DNA of 64,000 nucleotides, from contig OZ037766.1 in the NCBI GenBank assembly GCA_964035545.1, positions 16,686,222 to 16,750,221 on the forward strand, given 5' to 3'. This document shows positions 11,850-42,192 of the stretch, piece after piece. A program made the translations under genes and the position numbers. Below the pieces are notes generated by a model. The model was not told the origin of the DNA, did no database searches, and saw only the letters and a list, made by a program, of their open reading frames with translations. The stretch comes from Bugula neritina. Taxonomy: Eukaryota; Bryozoa; Gymnolaemata; Cheilostomatida; Bugulidae. The stretch's first letter is position 1; each line of letters begins with the position of its first letter.

Positions 11850-13918
11850 CTACAAAGATATTTACTTTCCTATTTTTACACTGCTGTTACCATTTGGAAT
11901 GACTCTTTGTTTTAGCACAATTTTCTATTGTCTGTTTATGTAATTTATTTTGTTATTTTTTTATGAAAATATTATGAAAACAATTAGCACTCAGATTCAT
12001 GAACAAATAATGCTTAAAATTGTTTTTGAATAAAATATTGAGAAGTTGTACATGCAATGGCAATGTTTTTGATAATTCAATATAAAATTTATTTGAAAAT
12101 GGCACTTGCCAGTTACACATGATAAAATTAATACCAGTAATCGCAATATCAGAAATCTATGTTCTTAAGTCTAAGTTATTTCACAACAGAAGTCCAAAGT
12201 AAAAATCTATTCAAATGTTTGACTAGAGTACAATTGTATTGAGAAAATATGAAGATGCAATTAGTCAAATCCACTACTTCAGTATCATCTGTTGCTCTTT
12301 CATTTGTCATAATATTAAATATATACTATAAAGATATAGACGTACTATAAGCATACAAATTACAATGATAATCATATCTGTACATTGAGATGAGAGATGT
12401 ACCTATGTTAAATGTACACTAAACTTACAACAATAATATATAAAAACCATCACATATGAAGTTTATAGACATTGCTCATGATTTTATCATAGCAAGATCT
12501 ACACAGACAAGAAAATAAGAAATATATTTTTATATAGAATACGATTTGTAAATGTTAAATACAAATATGCTCATCTACGTTTTAGCTACAATGGTAGTGT
12601 TGGTTTATAATAAGATCTTATTATAGCGCAGCTGTACTACAATACTTACTGTAAAGAAATTTCAACAAATACATTATTTTTAAATATGTGAGAATAGATT
12701 TAAATCAATAAACTTAGCCAACTTGAAGAGAAAATAACATGGTAAGGCTGCAAGACCACAAGCCCCAAATCTATAACCAATAGCCACAAAGAACTATAAT
12801 GTAAGCTGGGAAAAGTATCCACTTCAAAGAGTTCTTCCAGAAAAAAATCACTAATATATACAGATTACAAAATCCTTGTAGTTGAACCTACTAACATGGT
12901 CTAATGTAAGATGGCCCAACTGCCAGCAGCAGCTCAACATAGAGAATAGAATAAGGACAGCTGCGGATCCGTCAGACACAACCAATGAACATGGAGATTA
13001 CAGCCCCAAGTCATAACAAAAGGAACACGTTCTTTAGTTATGCCAAGACAATATGTTGCCGGTGTAGGTAAACTTATGAACATAGCCAGAGTGTTGCCCC
13101 TCATAGCTTAAACATGATATTTTAAAGGTAGAAAACCTGCCAACTCATCATGCATTGATGATCATGATTATCTTATTCAACGATTAACATGTTAAGATGT
13201 TTCTGAAGCATTTCATACTATTTTCAGTCATATAATAATTCATTTAAAATCAGTTCAGAAATAGTCGTTCAAAGATTAATTGATTTCTTACTGATAAACT
13301 AGTTTAATTTTTAATCTATTAGCAAATGAAATTTTAACTATTGAGATTTGTAAAAATTAGCTCATCTAAAAAAGTGTTAGTCTAAGTCTTTAGATTTTAA
13401 TTTAAAATGTTTTAAATTAGCAAGTGCAGAGTTCAGACTAAATGAGTTAGCTATATTGAGTTTGGTTGTTCATCATACTTGTAGATACAAAATTGAGATT
13501 GTAGAATAGAATAAGTGCACAGATTGCCTTTTAGATGGTTTGAAAAAGCATAAAACTTTCCAACCATTTTTTTACCTTACTGCCAACCACCCTGTGATTA
13601 AAACTAAATTACCGTAATGTCTGGCTACACTCATAAGTCATGTCTTCAGAAAAGAACTGACTGCAAGTAATGGCTAGTCTGCAGAAAGAACCAATCTCAA
13701 CATATGCCGACTTTTAGACTTTCAAGATCCCAACTCAAATAGACCAGATACAAGTCCTATAATACAGCTGTCAATTAGGCGTCAGTTTTTATAGAGAGCA
13801 CAACTCCAAAATGTGCTGCAGCCATGATCAGACAACTTCAATATTTTACAGAGAAACTATCACTAACAAAGAGCTAGATTAGATAGTCAAGATTAATTAG
13901 CTAGCTATCAACGAGAGG
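11850..13918. other. Convergent 3' region between BOD1L and G-alpha-s
   Basis: About 2 kb holding the 3' untranslated regions of two genes that face each other. No coding sequence seen. An AATAAA lies at 12029-12034 for the plus-strand gene. I found no equally clear signal for the minus-strand gene. Confidence 0.7.
12029..12034 (+). terminator. Candidate polyadenylation signal AATAAA (BOD1L)
   Basis: AATAAA about 180 nt past the BOD1L stop codon, correct strand. Such hexamers are common in AT-rich DNA, so this is only a candidate. Confidence 0.45.
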
Positions 13919-30811
<16,893 letters not shown>

Positions 30812-32254
30812 TGTAATGAGTAGGGATAAGTAATAACTAGTGTGTACGAGTATGATAACCTACTCAGCGGCTCTTTCTTCTCTCTCTTTGACTGCTAAAT
30901 TATTCTATACAAATTTTTTCATAGCACTCATCTTTTTTACAAACGTGTCAGAAGTAGAATGGAGAGCTAACTACTGTAAATTCAGAGAAATTTGCAACTA
31001 CATGCAACTTGAAGAAAATTAATCCATCAGCTGATGTCTGTACTTCTACAAGAAATCTGAAGACCTCAGTGGTACAAGCATGTCAGCTGAACTTGTTAGA
31101 AGATGATGTGTTGTAGAACATTAGCATCAGCCAATTCAAGCTTGGATCTAAATAAAAACAAACTAAAATTTGAATAATGTCATATCTATCTAGAATGCAA
31201 AGTATTTAGTAGTGTATTGAAGTATGTTGTAACGTGAAAGCTATTTACATGTATTTATTGTCATTGTTATATTAAGTGAAACTAACCAAGTAAAATTAAG
31301 CAAAAACTGCTACAAAGTATGGCCACAAAATGTGCAGAATTTAGCACTGCAGCTACTTGATTATCAACTAGGGATAGGTTGTTGCTTTTGCTTAAAATGT
31401 TACGTGTAACATTGGGAATTTGCTGCCAACTACAGGCACCACATTAAGTAGAGAGTGCCTTATCAGATATTCATGATTCAACCTACAGCTTGTCTGAAAC
31501 TAAAGCAAAAAATTCCATGCTAAATGCCAATTAGCTTTAAATTACATCACTAAATTTTTTCATCAGTTTTAGTTTTAAAAAAGGGAACAAGTTTTAAAAT
31601 GCAAAGACAATTATCTGTATTAATTGTAAATTACAAACCATATCAGACTAGTGTTTTAAGACAAAGAAAACATAATTTGAACTCTATTTAACATATCTAC
31701 CAGCTTTTAGAATATTTTTCATTTTTCTAGCACAAAGCCGATTTTACTTTTACATTTATGTTTTCTACCTCTATAAATTTAAATTGAAAGTACCAGTATC
31801 ACAGGAATATTTGGTTAGTCATCAAGTGTTGGCTGAAAAAAAATTTATTTTCTAAGTAGTTAATGAACATTGAACCAGAGCCTGGTACAATGAGGAGACA
31901 AGGGCACAGCATCTACTACCAGCAGTAATGACAGTAATGGTATTGGCGTGACTAGTTTAAGTAATGGGAAAAATATATGAAGCAAAAATCAAGTGAGAGG
32001 CATATCAGTAACTTTCAAAAGCAATAGCTAGCTTTTAAGTAATTTTTCTAAAAGATGTCAGGAGTTTGTTTAAAATTAGTTGGGCTGTTTCATCTTTTCA
32101 AAACTAGGTGAATATGAACAATACATGCACACAAACACATCTTAGTAGTCTATGATTCAATAAACTATTCAAAGCTACTAGTATCTGAGCAAATACAATT
32201 TTAAATATTTGAATAGTATATTTGTTTAGCTCCTCTCCCAAAGGGTAGTCATAC

Positions 32255-32412
32255 GGTTTCATCCCAAATAGACGCTTCCCACTTAGACGCTATTTTTTAT
32301 TTTGGTACAATATATATAGTAATATATACATACTTGTATAACTGTAGTACTGATTACTAAACATGAAATAATAGTTAATATGAATTATCTGGAATAATAT
32401 TCCAATTTTGGA
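32255..32412. mobile_element. Diverged, incomplete copy of the 4104-4586 MITE family
   Basis: Begins GGTTTCATCCCAAATAGACG and continues CTTCCCACTTAGACGC, then TTTTATTTTGGTACAATATA. This matches the right end of the first element in reverse complement, including an inner match ATCTGGAATAATATTC. Similarity ends near 32412 and no opposite terminal repeat is found downstream, so it is a truncated or decayed copy. Confidence 0.8.
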
Positions 32413-35400
32413 TGCCGTTCAACACCTGGTTTCTCACTTCTAAGTTGCAGTTGTAATATAGCAGTATGTGATATATCATGAAATGTATTTATGTATTGTA
32501 TTCTGCAAATATATCACTTAATAAAAATATTTAATATTTGTATCTTAATATACTGTGTCTATCTTTTATCTTAAAACTTTGTGTCAGATGGCTTCTTATT
32601 GAAGCATATATTTCAATAATATTCAAATAAATTGCACGTAGAATACATATATTGACACCAGTTATACTTGTTAATCTGTCAACTTATAGAATTGACCCAT
32701 AGTTAAACTAACATCCACTTTAACTAAATTTTCTCTATTTTTAAACAATTTCTGAACCATCAAAATCTTCTATAACAAATGTATTTAAAAATTGTAAGCC
32801 TATGATTCTCTATTTTGTTTGAGGAATAGTTTCATTTATAAATGAAAACTTTTTTGTGTAAGTTTCAAACAGTGGTGCATGGCAAGACAAGGTCCATCAA
32901 TAGCAAGTTGAATTTCACATTAATAAGCAATTGAAGAGCTACAAAGCAAAAAATATTTTTGCTTATCAAGAAGTAAAGATTGACCGACAGTCAAAAAGTT
33001 ATAATATAGACTTTTCTTCTCTCAACAGCACTGTGGTACACTAGGATAAAAATTAGATATTGCATATATAGCTAGATCACATTGAAAGCTCATTTTTAAA
33101 CATATCAGATTAGTGTTTGATCAAAGTGAATGGAGTCAGAATCACTACTTAATATCTGTAACATTCAATGGGAAACAGAAAGTGTGCCTATTGACATAAT
33201 ATATTCATTTACTTTTATTGATTCCGGTTAAATTGAAAAGAAACAATAATTAAATGATAATATTCTGATTGTGGTTCACACAAATTACTAATGATTTTTC
33301 GCAACTACTCACTTCAAATAAATATATTATCAGTTTTGTTCTAATAGTTTCACTTCACGATTAATACTTAATAAATATTTTTTGAATATACTAATAAAGC
33401 CTATATATAGGCTAAAAGTAAATGAAACCAACTCAAAAGTAAACTTTAGGCTTCAAGGTTTAAAAGGTCATTTGGTAACTTAAACATAAAAAAGCTTCTA
33501 CTTTGGTCAGTCAACCAGCAACAGGTATTAAGATCACTTACACTATCATAAGCCCTTCTGTATCATAAAATTGATTCTCATAGTGCATTAAATTTTATTT
33601 TAGGTATATTTGACTAACTATTTTTTAATAAAAAGGTGCTACGGATCTACAAGTGCCAAGTAAAGTGGCAATGACTGGGAGTAAGAAAACATGTTGTCAA
33701 GCTCAATTTTTTACTTACTAAAATAGTTTACCTAATGCAGCATACATTGATGTATCCAAAAACATTAATATGGCCAAGAAAACACTGGGATTTATCTCAA
33801 TTATTTTCAGTGCTATTATGAACATTTTACCAGCTATAAAAATTAGGGTTATCTTTCAATACAGTTTTTTGTATTGCTACCCTAATAACAAAAATTAAAT
33901 ACTTTAGTTTTAAACCATTCAATTATTTTGGCATTTATTTTAAATACACATGTTTATTTTTTCAACTAATTATTGCAATCAACTGTATTTTATCAAATAA
34001 TTTCTTCATATGATGCATCCAGTATCCACCATTATTTTTTACTCATTAAAGTTTTTTCATCACTTGCAGGCTAATTATTGTCATGACTCTTACATAACTG
34101 ATTGGTTTTTAACAAATATAACTAGAACTCGAGCTACTAACTTTTTAGAGCTTTTTATTTCCACTTCTATTACATTTGAATTTAACTGGGCATTCCAGAT
34201 TTAAGCTTAGCCAACTAGTTAGTTGATATGAAACTACTTCGCCACACATCTGATGAGTGTGAGCGTATTATACATATAATTATTACAAGAGTGGTACTTA
34301 AAAGAAATTATGCAAGTGTGTAGCTGTGATTATTAGTAGTATAATCATTTTAATTGAAAGTATCCTACTAGTAGTATGCATACAATTATATTAGACACTA
34401 GGTGTAGGTATACTTGTAACAATATAGCCCTACCGTCACCACAAAAAACATTTATTAATAATTACAATAAGAGTTCTGGTAGTAATCAACAATGGTCCAG
34501 GTTGATTTTTCAAGAAGTATTCAACAGTTTTGTTTGTGTTCCTGGTACTGTAACTGTATATACTACATTTGCTATCACAAAAATTACTGTGTTCCTACTA
34601 ACTGCAAGTATTATTTTTCTACATTTACAGTAGAAAGTTCTAGAAGTGCTGTTAGAGCTGCTTTTATTTAATTAATAATTTCATGAATAATCAAACATGT
34701 GCAATAAGCTTAGTATAGGATAACCATAAATTGAAATGTCAGATATCACTTTGAATATGAACAGCACAGCGAGTACTACAAAAGTTCAAACCAGTGAGTA
34801 CTATCTTTATACCTATTGAATATCATCATCTCATGAATGCAGCACTTTAAATTTATATAAGTTGAAGTTCATCATTGGGTGGTGCTATGAGTATGACCAT
34901 GATTACAATCAACTCATCATAATCATGAATAAACATGTTTATGCCTTATAGTATAAGAAATGTTCATATTGAGTTTATACAGATACTTATAGACTACATT
35001 TTTCATTTTTTGTTATTACTACACTGGTGCTGGTACACTTATAACTATAATTATAATATAATATTTATAATAATTATATAGGTAGCAATTAATATTATAT
35101 TGTAAAGAAATTAAATATATATAACTACATATGACTAGTAGCACTAGTAGTTTTAAATCAGAGTAACGGTAAGTAACACTAACTGTACCTGAAACTTTTT
35201 ATTTACAAATTGAAATTGGATTGTTTACAAACTAAAATAAGCACAACCCATAGGCATAAGTCATAAGAACAATCACAAACATAATGACAATGCTGATGGC
35301 AAACAAATTTAAATTGTCATTATAAATACAATATATTTTTTCAATGTCGATAAGAATATTCATATTGATATCAACATAAGTATTAGTATCATTTATTGAC

Positions 35401-36250
35401 AATCAAAACGGCCTTAGTGGCAAGTCATAAAAATAAGTTTAGAAATCCAATCTTATTTTAATTTTAGTTCTAAAGTTACAATAATCCTTTAGGTTTATAG
35501 TTTATTGAAAATTCACATTATGATTATGATTATTATTACTATAGAATAACCACAATAATTAACTTTCATTTCAACTTGAACTCAAAGTAAAAGACTAAGA
35601 CTAAGAATAAAAATAAAACTGAAAGTAAATAACTAGAAGTAAAAGTTAAAGTAAAGCTTTAGTTTACGTTTACTTTACTTTTAGTTTTACTATAACTTGA
35701 AGTTTAACTTTTACTTTAAGTTTAAGCTTTCATAAATATATTAATATTTTAAATCTACTTTTACATTTAGTATTAGCCAAACTTAATTGTTTAAGAAAAC
35801 ATCACTAAGTAAGATGTTGATTCAAAATGTTTCAACAGAAACTTGGAAAAAGAAACTATAAATAGTAATCACAAAAACTATAATCACAGAATTAAAGTCA
35901 AAGTGACAAAACTACCCAGGTGACCGCTTTCAGGTTTGTAGCAACCACTGACTTCCGGTAATTACAACTTCTACGTAGGCGTGGCTAAAGCAACTCTGAA
36001 GGAAGACAATTACTAATTAGTATAATATTCAGAGCGGTTCATAAATATTATTAGTTTTCCAAAAATTCATAGTGACCTAAATTTGTTTTGAAGTTTACTG
36101 TTAAATTGAGTTTCACATGATGGACACACGTAGATATTTTAGAAGCTTGCACTATGTTATTTACATGATGAATAGTATTTTCAGTAACAACCAGTGTTAC
36201 ATACATCTACACACATCTGTGTAGACAGGTGCACAGACGCATGCACGCTC

Positions 36251-36287
36251 GCACACACACAAACACACACACATGCACACACACACA
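36251..36287. repeat. (CA)n microsatellite, interrupted
   Basis: CACACA runs interrupted by AA and TG, in the spacer 3' of the DHRS11-like gene. Confidence 0.9.
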
Positions 36288-36804
36288 GTGCCCACTGCGA
36301 GTGCAAACAAGCACAAACAACTGCTATCATTTATGTAAATTGTTCCAACAGTAAACTGGCTTCAAATTAGATGTACCATCTGAACAACTTTCTATAATGA
36401 ACAGCTAAAACACAAGATGGCTTTCACATTATCACACTAATACTGCAAAACTACTAAACTAGCTTATTACATTCAAATTTGCAAAAAAATGGATGGCTGT
36501 CTGTATTGAAATGACAAATTTGTTTTCAATAAGTTGTATGTGAAACAAGCTGCGGTTGTTTTTCATAACAAGCAAGGATTTTAGGTTTAATTTAGCAAAT
36601 TATAAATTTCATAGATAAGCATGCTTTAATTCTAGTAAGATGTATTATAATGATTGGTAACATTATAAACCTTAACCTAGTGACACTTGGATAAGCTACT
36701 TTTTTATAACTAGATGCTTTTGAAAGAAAATGCAAATAGCAATGAAAATCACATTAAATAATACCATGATATAAAAGGACTTTTGTATATTATACTAACA
36801 AACA

Positions 36805-36810
36805 TTTATT
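36805..36810 (-). terminator. Candidate polyadenylation signal AATAAA (DHRS11)
   Basis: AATAAA on the minus strand about 180 nt past the stop of the DHRS11-like gene. Common hexamer in AT-rich DNA; candidate only. Confidence 0.4.
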
Positions 36811-36992
36811 TGAGAAATCAGTGTTAAAAACTAATAACATAAGCAAAAGTACATGATACTTGATACAAGTGTGGATATGTCATTTTTGTTTTAATTAAAT
36901 TTATCACTTGTTGACTAGAGTACATGTCATTGCCTTGTACATGACATAGTTACTAAAGTATGAAGTCTTAATCTGACAACTATGCTACACAT

Positions 36993-39900
36993 TTATGAAG
37001 CTTGCTCTCTACTTCTCAGAAGTACGTCTTGGATCTGAACATGGGGAGGAGATCCTAACTGGTACACGACTGCTTCAGCAAGGTCTTCTGCTTCTAGAGC
37101 CTGTCGTGATACTAGTGTTGGTAAAGTGGGCGCTACACACTATGAAGTTATCCTCCCTTACATATATTGTGTTTGGAATGCTCGATTCATTATGACTTAA
37201 TGAAACGTAAAACATTATATCATAACTTATTTATCAGAGGGTATTCAAGTGGAGTCCAGCGGCATTACACACATAGTTATATAAATTAATCATTAACTAA
37301 GAAATCAAATAAAACAGCAAGAGTTGTCTTTTCATAAAAATGTAAAATTTAATAGAAAACAAAACTACTAGAATAATTATAGTGCAGCTAATAGGTCTAA
37401 GCATTTATGGACTTTATAAATTAGCTGGAAGTTTTTTAGCTACAAAAACTTCACAAGTATTGTTGAATAATCTATTTTACGAAATATGTGGCACTGGGAC
37501 TCTTATATATGCATAAATTAAGTAGATATTGACCTTAAGTTGCTGAAATAGTTGTGTTGCTTTTTCTTCCCCCACATGATGTTTTATAAAAGGTGTTTCA
37601 ACAAGTCCAGGGCTAATTTGCTAAAATCAATATAGAGCTTCATTATTTGTTATAGATTTGGTAAAAATACATATTAGAAGGCACAAATAAACTGGAAAAA
37701 CTTTCAACAGTATTGAACAACAAAGCCTAGCAAAATTTTCTCAGTTTGGTTTGAAGTCAGAGTTATAATCTTGGATATAACATATTTCCATTTGTTAAAA
37801 TTTATTTCAGGAACAAATACTTTAAAATTTCTCCTATTAAGCAGCTTCACCCAAAAGCTAAACTTTGCCTTAGTTCTAACTCAGTTTTAGTTCTCTCAGC
37901 CTATATAATATAGTTGACAGCCTGTAGCAAGTATCATATACTTACTGAGACTCGGCATTTGAAATCTGGCCACTGAGCTAGTAGCTCCACTCTTATTCCA
38001 TTGGTAATGGCGGTCAGGGCAAACTTAGTTGCAGTGTAAACATGCCCTGAAGGGTTGGGAATCAAACGATGTCCAGAAAGGCTGAAGTAATATTTATCAT
38101 GTCTTACAACAAAATACTGATTTGAAAGGAATTAGGCTACTATGCTGCTATATTGAAGGGGAGGTTATTCACACTTTGCTTCTTGTTTAATTTCAATTTA
38201 AAACAAATCTGTAGCATACATAATATAATGACATCTTGGGCATTAACACACTATAACGAGATGACATTACTTATAACTAGAACAAAAAGTGAAATGTAGA
38301 CTAGCTCTAGCTTCTATACAGTCAGAGAGAATTTAAAGATTCTAGCCTAGTTTAAAAGTAGCATTACCAACAGGGATGGAGTGGTGCTAGCTCCAGAACT
38401 TTACCTATTGATGTTTATGATGTGACCTTCTGCTATGGAGCCTGCTTTCATGAGAGAAGTGGCTTCTCTTGTCACCCTGAGAACTCCCATGACATTTGTC
38501 TGGAAAAAATGGTTGCATAAATTCTTACATTGACATTATTAGCATTCTACTTAATCTGGATTCAAACTATAATTTTGATAGAAAATTTAAAAACTTAAGC
38601 TGAGCTTTTGCTCCTGGTGTGTGGTTTTGTTACCAATATTACATACAGTGATAATATTGGTAACATTGGCACTCTAAGTAATATTGCATTTCTTTAGCAA
38701 TATGTTTAAAGGAAGGACACATGAAACATACTTATTCATTATAAACTTTTTTAATTTCCAGATGCATATTAAATTTGAGCTCTCAAACAGTTCTTAGTTG
38801 CTTAACCTCTGTTCCTTTGTATTCAATATTATAAGTTTTTATGTTCTAGTACCAACAGCTTGTAGTAGCTATATAAAATATCTAAGTCTTCATACATGTT
38901 GTAATGACATGCTAATATCTTGCTTCGCCCCAAAATACAGGGGCGCTCAAATATCTTACTCAAACGGAGTCCAGATAGAGGCTCTATTAACTTAAACAAG
39001 CCAGTTTCTTGCCACCGGTTTACATAACTTTTTGAGAGTTTAATGCTTGAATAAGCTCTATAACCAGCATTTTTGGAGAAGAGATAATTAAAACAAAACC
39101 AGCTTAAGTTTTTAAATTTTTTATCAAAATTATAGTTTGAATCCAGATTTTCTAAAATCAGGCTAATACCTACTGCTTTCACATTTGTAATATTAGCTTT
39201 TTAGAGCATCTTATATTTTGACCATTACTAGTTGCAAAATATGCTGGTGGGATTAAAACTTACATCAAGCATCAACTGCCAGTCTTCAGATTTTCCAGAG
39301 AGAATAGGGGCATCTCTTCCCAAACCTGCATTGTTAATGCAAACATCAATTTTTCCAAACTTTTCCTTTATCTTAGCGAACATAGCCAACACCTGCTCCT
39401 CTTTGCTCACATCGCATTGCATGATTGTCAGATCTCCTAAATCGCCGATATCAGCTTTCAGTTTCTAAATGTGAGAGAAATATGCTGCTCAGAAATATAT
39501 TGCAGTTGGGAAAATAGGGGATAGATTTTCTGGTCACTTTCTAATTATGCTGAGCTTACATGTTGATGGAAAGTATTAGCTATAAAAGGAGGTAGATGCA
39601 AGCACTGAACTGAAATTATAGGGGGGTTATAGTTCAATGGATGTAAGAATTTCAACCCACGCCTCAAACTAAAATTTAATTAAATATTAAAGAACTTAGG
39701 CTATCTCAATTTCTCCCCTACTGCTCCTAAATGTATAAAAGTGTGAATGGTTTTTTTACCTAGCTTTTCTGTAACTGGCGCGAAGTAGATGACATTTCAC
39801 TTCCCCACTAGGCACTGGCTACTAGCTTGCCTTAGTTCAACTTGCTATTGACACTCTTACTATGAGTATGTACATAACCTACAGTGGCTTTTGTATTCAA

Positions 39901-40072
39901 TACTACCCACCTCTAATGCTTCAATCCTTCTCCCACACCCGATAACTCTCATCCCGCATTTCAAAAGTCTAACAGCTATGGCCCTGCCAATACCATCTGA
40001 TGCGCCTGTGACTAGGGCTGCTTTCCCAGTCCATCTTTGCATACCTTGGCCTACTTGATCTCCACTGCTCAT
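36993..40072 (-). CDS. DHRS11: DHRS11-like short-chain dehydrogenase/reductase, 262 aa
   Basis: Six minus-strand exons join in phase: 40072-39911, 39464-39264, 38499-38405, 38081-37946, 37620-37534, 37100-36993. The protein is a classical SDR. The NADP-binding motif TGASDGIG is at 22-29, followed by a basic GCGRR. NNAG is at 98-101. The catalytic Ser155, Tyr168 and Lys172 sit in SLSGH and YTATK with the standard 13-residue Ser-Tyr spacing; the PG motif follows as SPGLVETPF. The C terminus SPPHVQIQDVLLRSREQAS lines up with the end of human DHRS11 (260 aa), and GHIININS and EDLAEAVVY are also shared. In mammals DHRS11 is an NADPH-dependent 3(17)-beta-hydroxysteroid and carbonyl reductase; the substrate here is not predictable. 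No membrane segment, so probably cytosolic. All catalytic residues are intact. Intron 2 carries an inverted repeat (38553-39149). The gene is divergent from the TRIM-like gene. Confidence 0.95.
38553..39149. repeat. Inverted repeat (~50-bp arms) in DHRS11 intron 2
   Basis: The arm at 38553-38602 (AATCTGGATTCAAACTATAA ...) recurs in reverse complement at 39100-39149 with only about two differences, separated by roughly 500 bp. A smaller 13-bp perfect hairpin (GTTACCAATATTA) sits at 38629-38664. May be the ends of a foldback element or a local inverted duplication. Confidence 0.8.
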
Positions 40073-42192
40073 CTCTGCCTGCCGTGATATTTACTGAATG
40101 GTTAAACTAAAACTGTTACTATTAGCTACTAGTTGCAATTATCATCAATGACTCTCAGCATGAAAGGTGATGCGGCTTTATCATTGATATTTGATTAATA
40201 ATCTATCTGCATGTCGCGCAGTTATCAAGAGTGGACACAAACCCCTTGAAAATTTTACATGTTTCAAAATTATTATAAAAATAATTATTTATCTTTCTTT
40301 TGTAAAACATTTAATTTATGTACCTACAATATTTATTATTTTGTATTATTACATCACAAGTCGCAAATGGCTATGTTTATGCCAATTTTAAATAAAAGCA
40401 GCTGGTGCATAGTTTGAACACCCCCTTTCTTCATCCATTTGTGGTAAAACAATAGCAATAGCCTTGGCAGATACAAAACTTCACTTAATCAACTGTTCAA
40501 AATAAATTAACACGTGTGTTGTAAGTCCATAAATTATGTTAGTATGTATACCGGAGTCTAGAAGTACTCCAACAACTTGCTAGCCATTCAGGGGCAGTAG
40601 TGGAGAAATCTTTATAGCATAGACTGATCTTTAGTTTACTTTCGAAATTTCGATGTATGTGGCAATTGACTTTATCTAACCTGGAATACAGATTTTTCTC
40701 CATTTTTATTATTGCACCTACCTCAGTTTAAAAACGTGTCCTACAAGTCTATGGAGAAGTGCAACTTTTCAATTTACAAATATTTTTTATGTTGTTTAAA
40801 TAAATTTATTTTAATACAATAAGTGAGAATAGAGAGGCTTACAAAATTGGTTTTTAACCATTTTTGCACTACAATGTCACACAGCATGCACTGACACACT
40901 ACAAGCACCCACCCTATTCATATCTATTCAGCAGTTGTTTGTATACCGACAAATTGCTGAATAATTAGCTATCCAAATTAAAAAAAGGTAACAAAACGCT
41001 ATAATAGTTTCACTAATATTTCTATTGAAACTGTTTAGTATAAGAAGATAAATACACAATAATATAGTGCTATGTGGTTAATGATACTGTCACTGTTGTG
41101 AACTGTAAAACTTTACATAATTTATATGCTGCTGTTATCTCCATATATTTTCACTCATTTGTTATTTTTTTTGGGCCAAAATTCCTGTAAAACTTTTGAT
41201 AATGCACATGAGACTTCTTGTTAAACCTAGTCTGGGTATTGTGTAAGCTGCTTTTTATATTACCATGACATATGACATGGTTGTAACGAATAAGCCATCT
41301 CGTAATATAGTAACAGGTAAGTGAGTGATCTTTAAACTGCTGCTCTAGTATTTATCTTATTATGATAATATTTCTGTTATGCTGCTTTCTGTATTCTTGT
41401 ATCCTGTATTAGTTTGTAGAGCCAGCGTGATAAAATTGTTGAATAAAGTTGACTATCTGACAGCATTTGCTAGGTAGATTAATTTTCTTACATACATTAT
41501 TGCTTTTCTCATAAAGTTTGTGCTAAAATAATTATTTTTATGCATTTATGTGGTCTGGATTAGTTTATAAATTACTATATCACATTTTATTACTATGGTA
41601 TGATGCCACAAATATAGTGCTTCAAACTGACATATAATATATTGCTGAGGCCTACTTTGATAAGAGAACATTAGTTTTGTGAGCTAAAGTACTTAAAACA
41701 GCAAAATATTTGTCCGCTAATTTAGCTTTCATGAAAATAAAATTTCTATAGCTCTTTTAGGCCCTAAACTTTCTGTCACCCCCTGAGTTCTCCCTGAGTC
41801 CACCCCTGGTGTGTTTGTAGCATATTATAACACTAAAACAGTAGTGACACACCAATTTATTTCATAAAACAGCTCACAATCATACAAATGTAGTACGTAA
41901 GTTTTCTAATTTAAAACTCAACAGATGACTTGAAACTAACAACCATCAATAGCCACATAAAAGAATAGCCATTTTCTATAGCAAAACAAATGGGTTTAAA
42001 CGAAGGCAGTGATTGATCAGATCATGGATTACTACGCATATGATATTATAGTGATTGGTCAACTGACAATCTAATTCAACAAATCAAGGAATAGTAAATA
42101 TCACGTGACACAATAAACGCATACTTCATAGTCAGCAGTTTTACCCCTTCACAGTCCCACTTCTTACAGCCACTATCCTGTCAGAGCTTAAA
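40073..42192. other. Divergent promoter region between DHRS11 and the TRIM-like gene
   Basis: About 2.1 kb, AT-rich. No gene supported. A donor-like ACAG/GTAAGTGAG at about 41312 might end a 5' untranslated exon of the TRIM gene, but nothing confirms it. Confidence 0.65.

Larger units (their letters stand above)
30812..36992. other. Intergenic region upstream of G-alpha-s and downstream of DHRS11
   Basis: About 6 kb without a gene I can support. Contains the G-alpha-s promoter (not identified), a diverged MITE copy at 32255-32412, A/T-rich degenerate repeats at about 35500-35760, and a CA repeat at 36251-36287. Confidence 0.7.

Noticed and set aside
11817-11945. Additional last intron and exon of the BOD1L gene
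   Set aside because: A donor at 11817 and an acceptor near 11915 exist, but the resulting tail is hydrophobic and unlike the protein; reading through to the stop at 11849 is simpler.
38829-39182. Minus-strand 117-codon open frame in DHRS11 intron 2
   Set aside because: Lies within the inverted-repeat intron; no homology, and flanking DHRS11 exons splice across it in phase.
41270-41325. Possible exon ending ACAG/GTAAGTGAG upstream of the TRIM gene
   Set aside because: Good donor but no matching coding frame or homology; could be a 5' untranslated exon at most.
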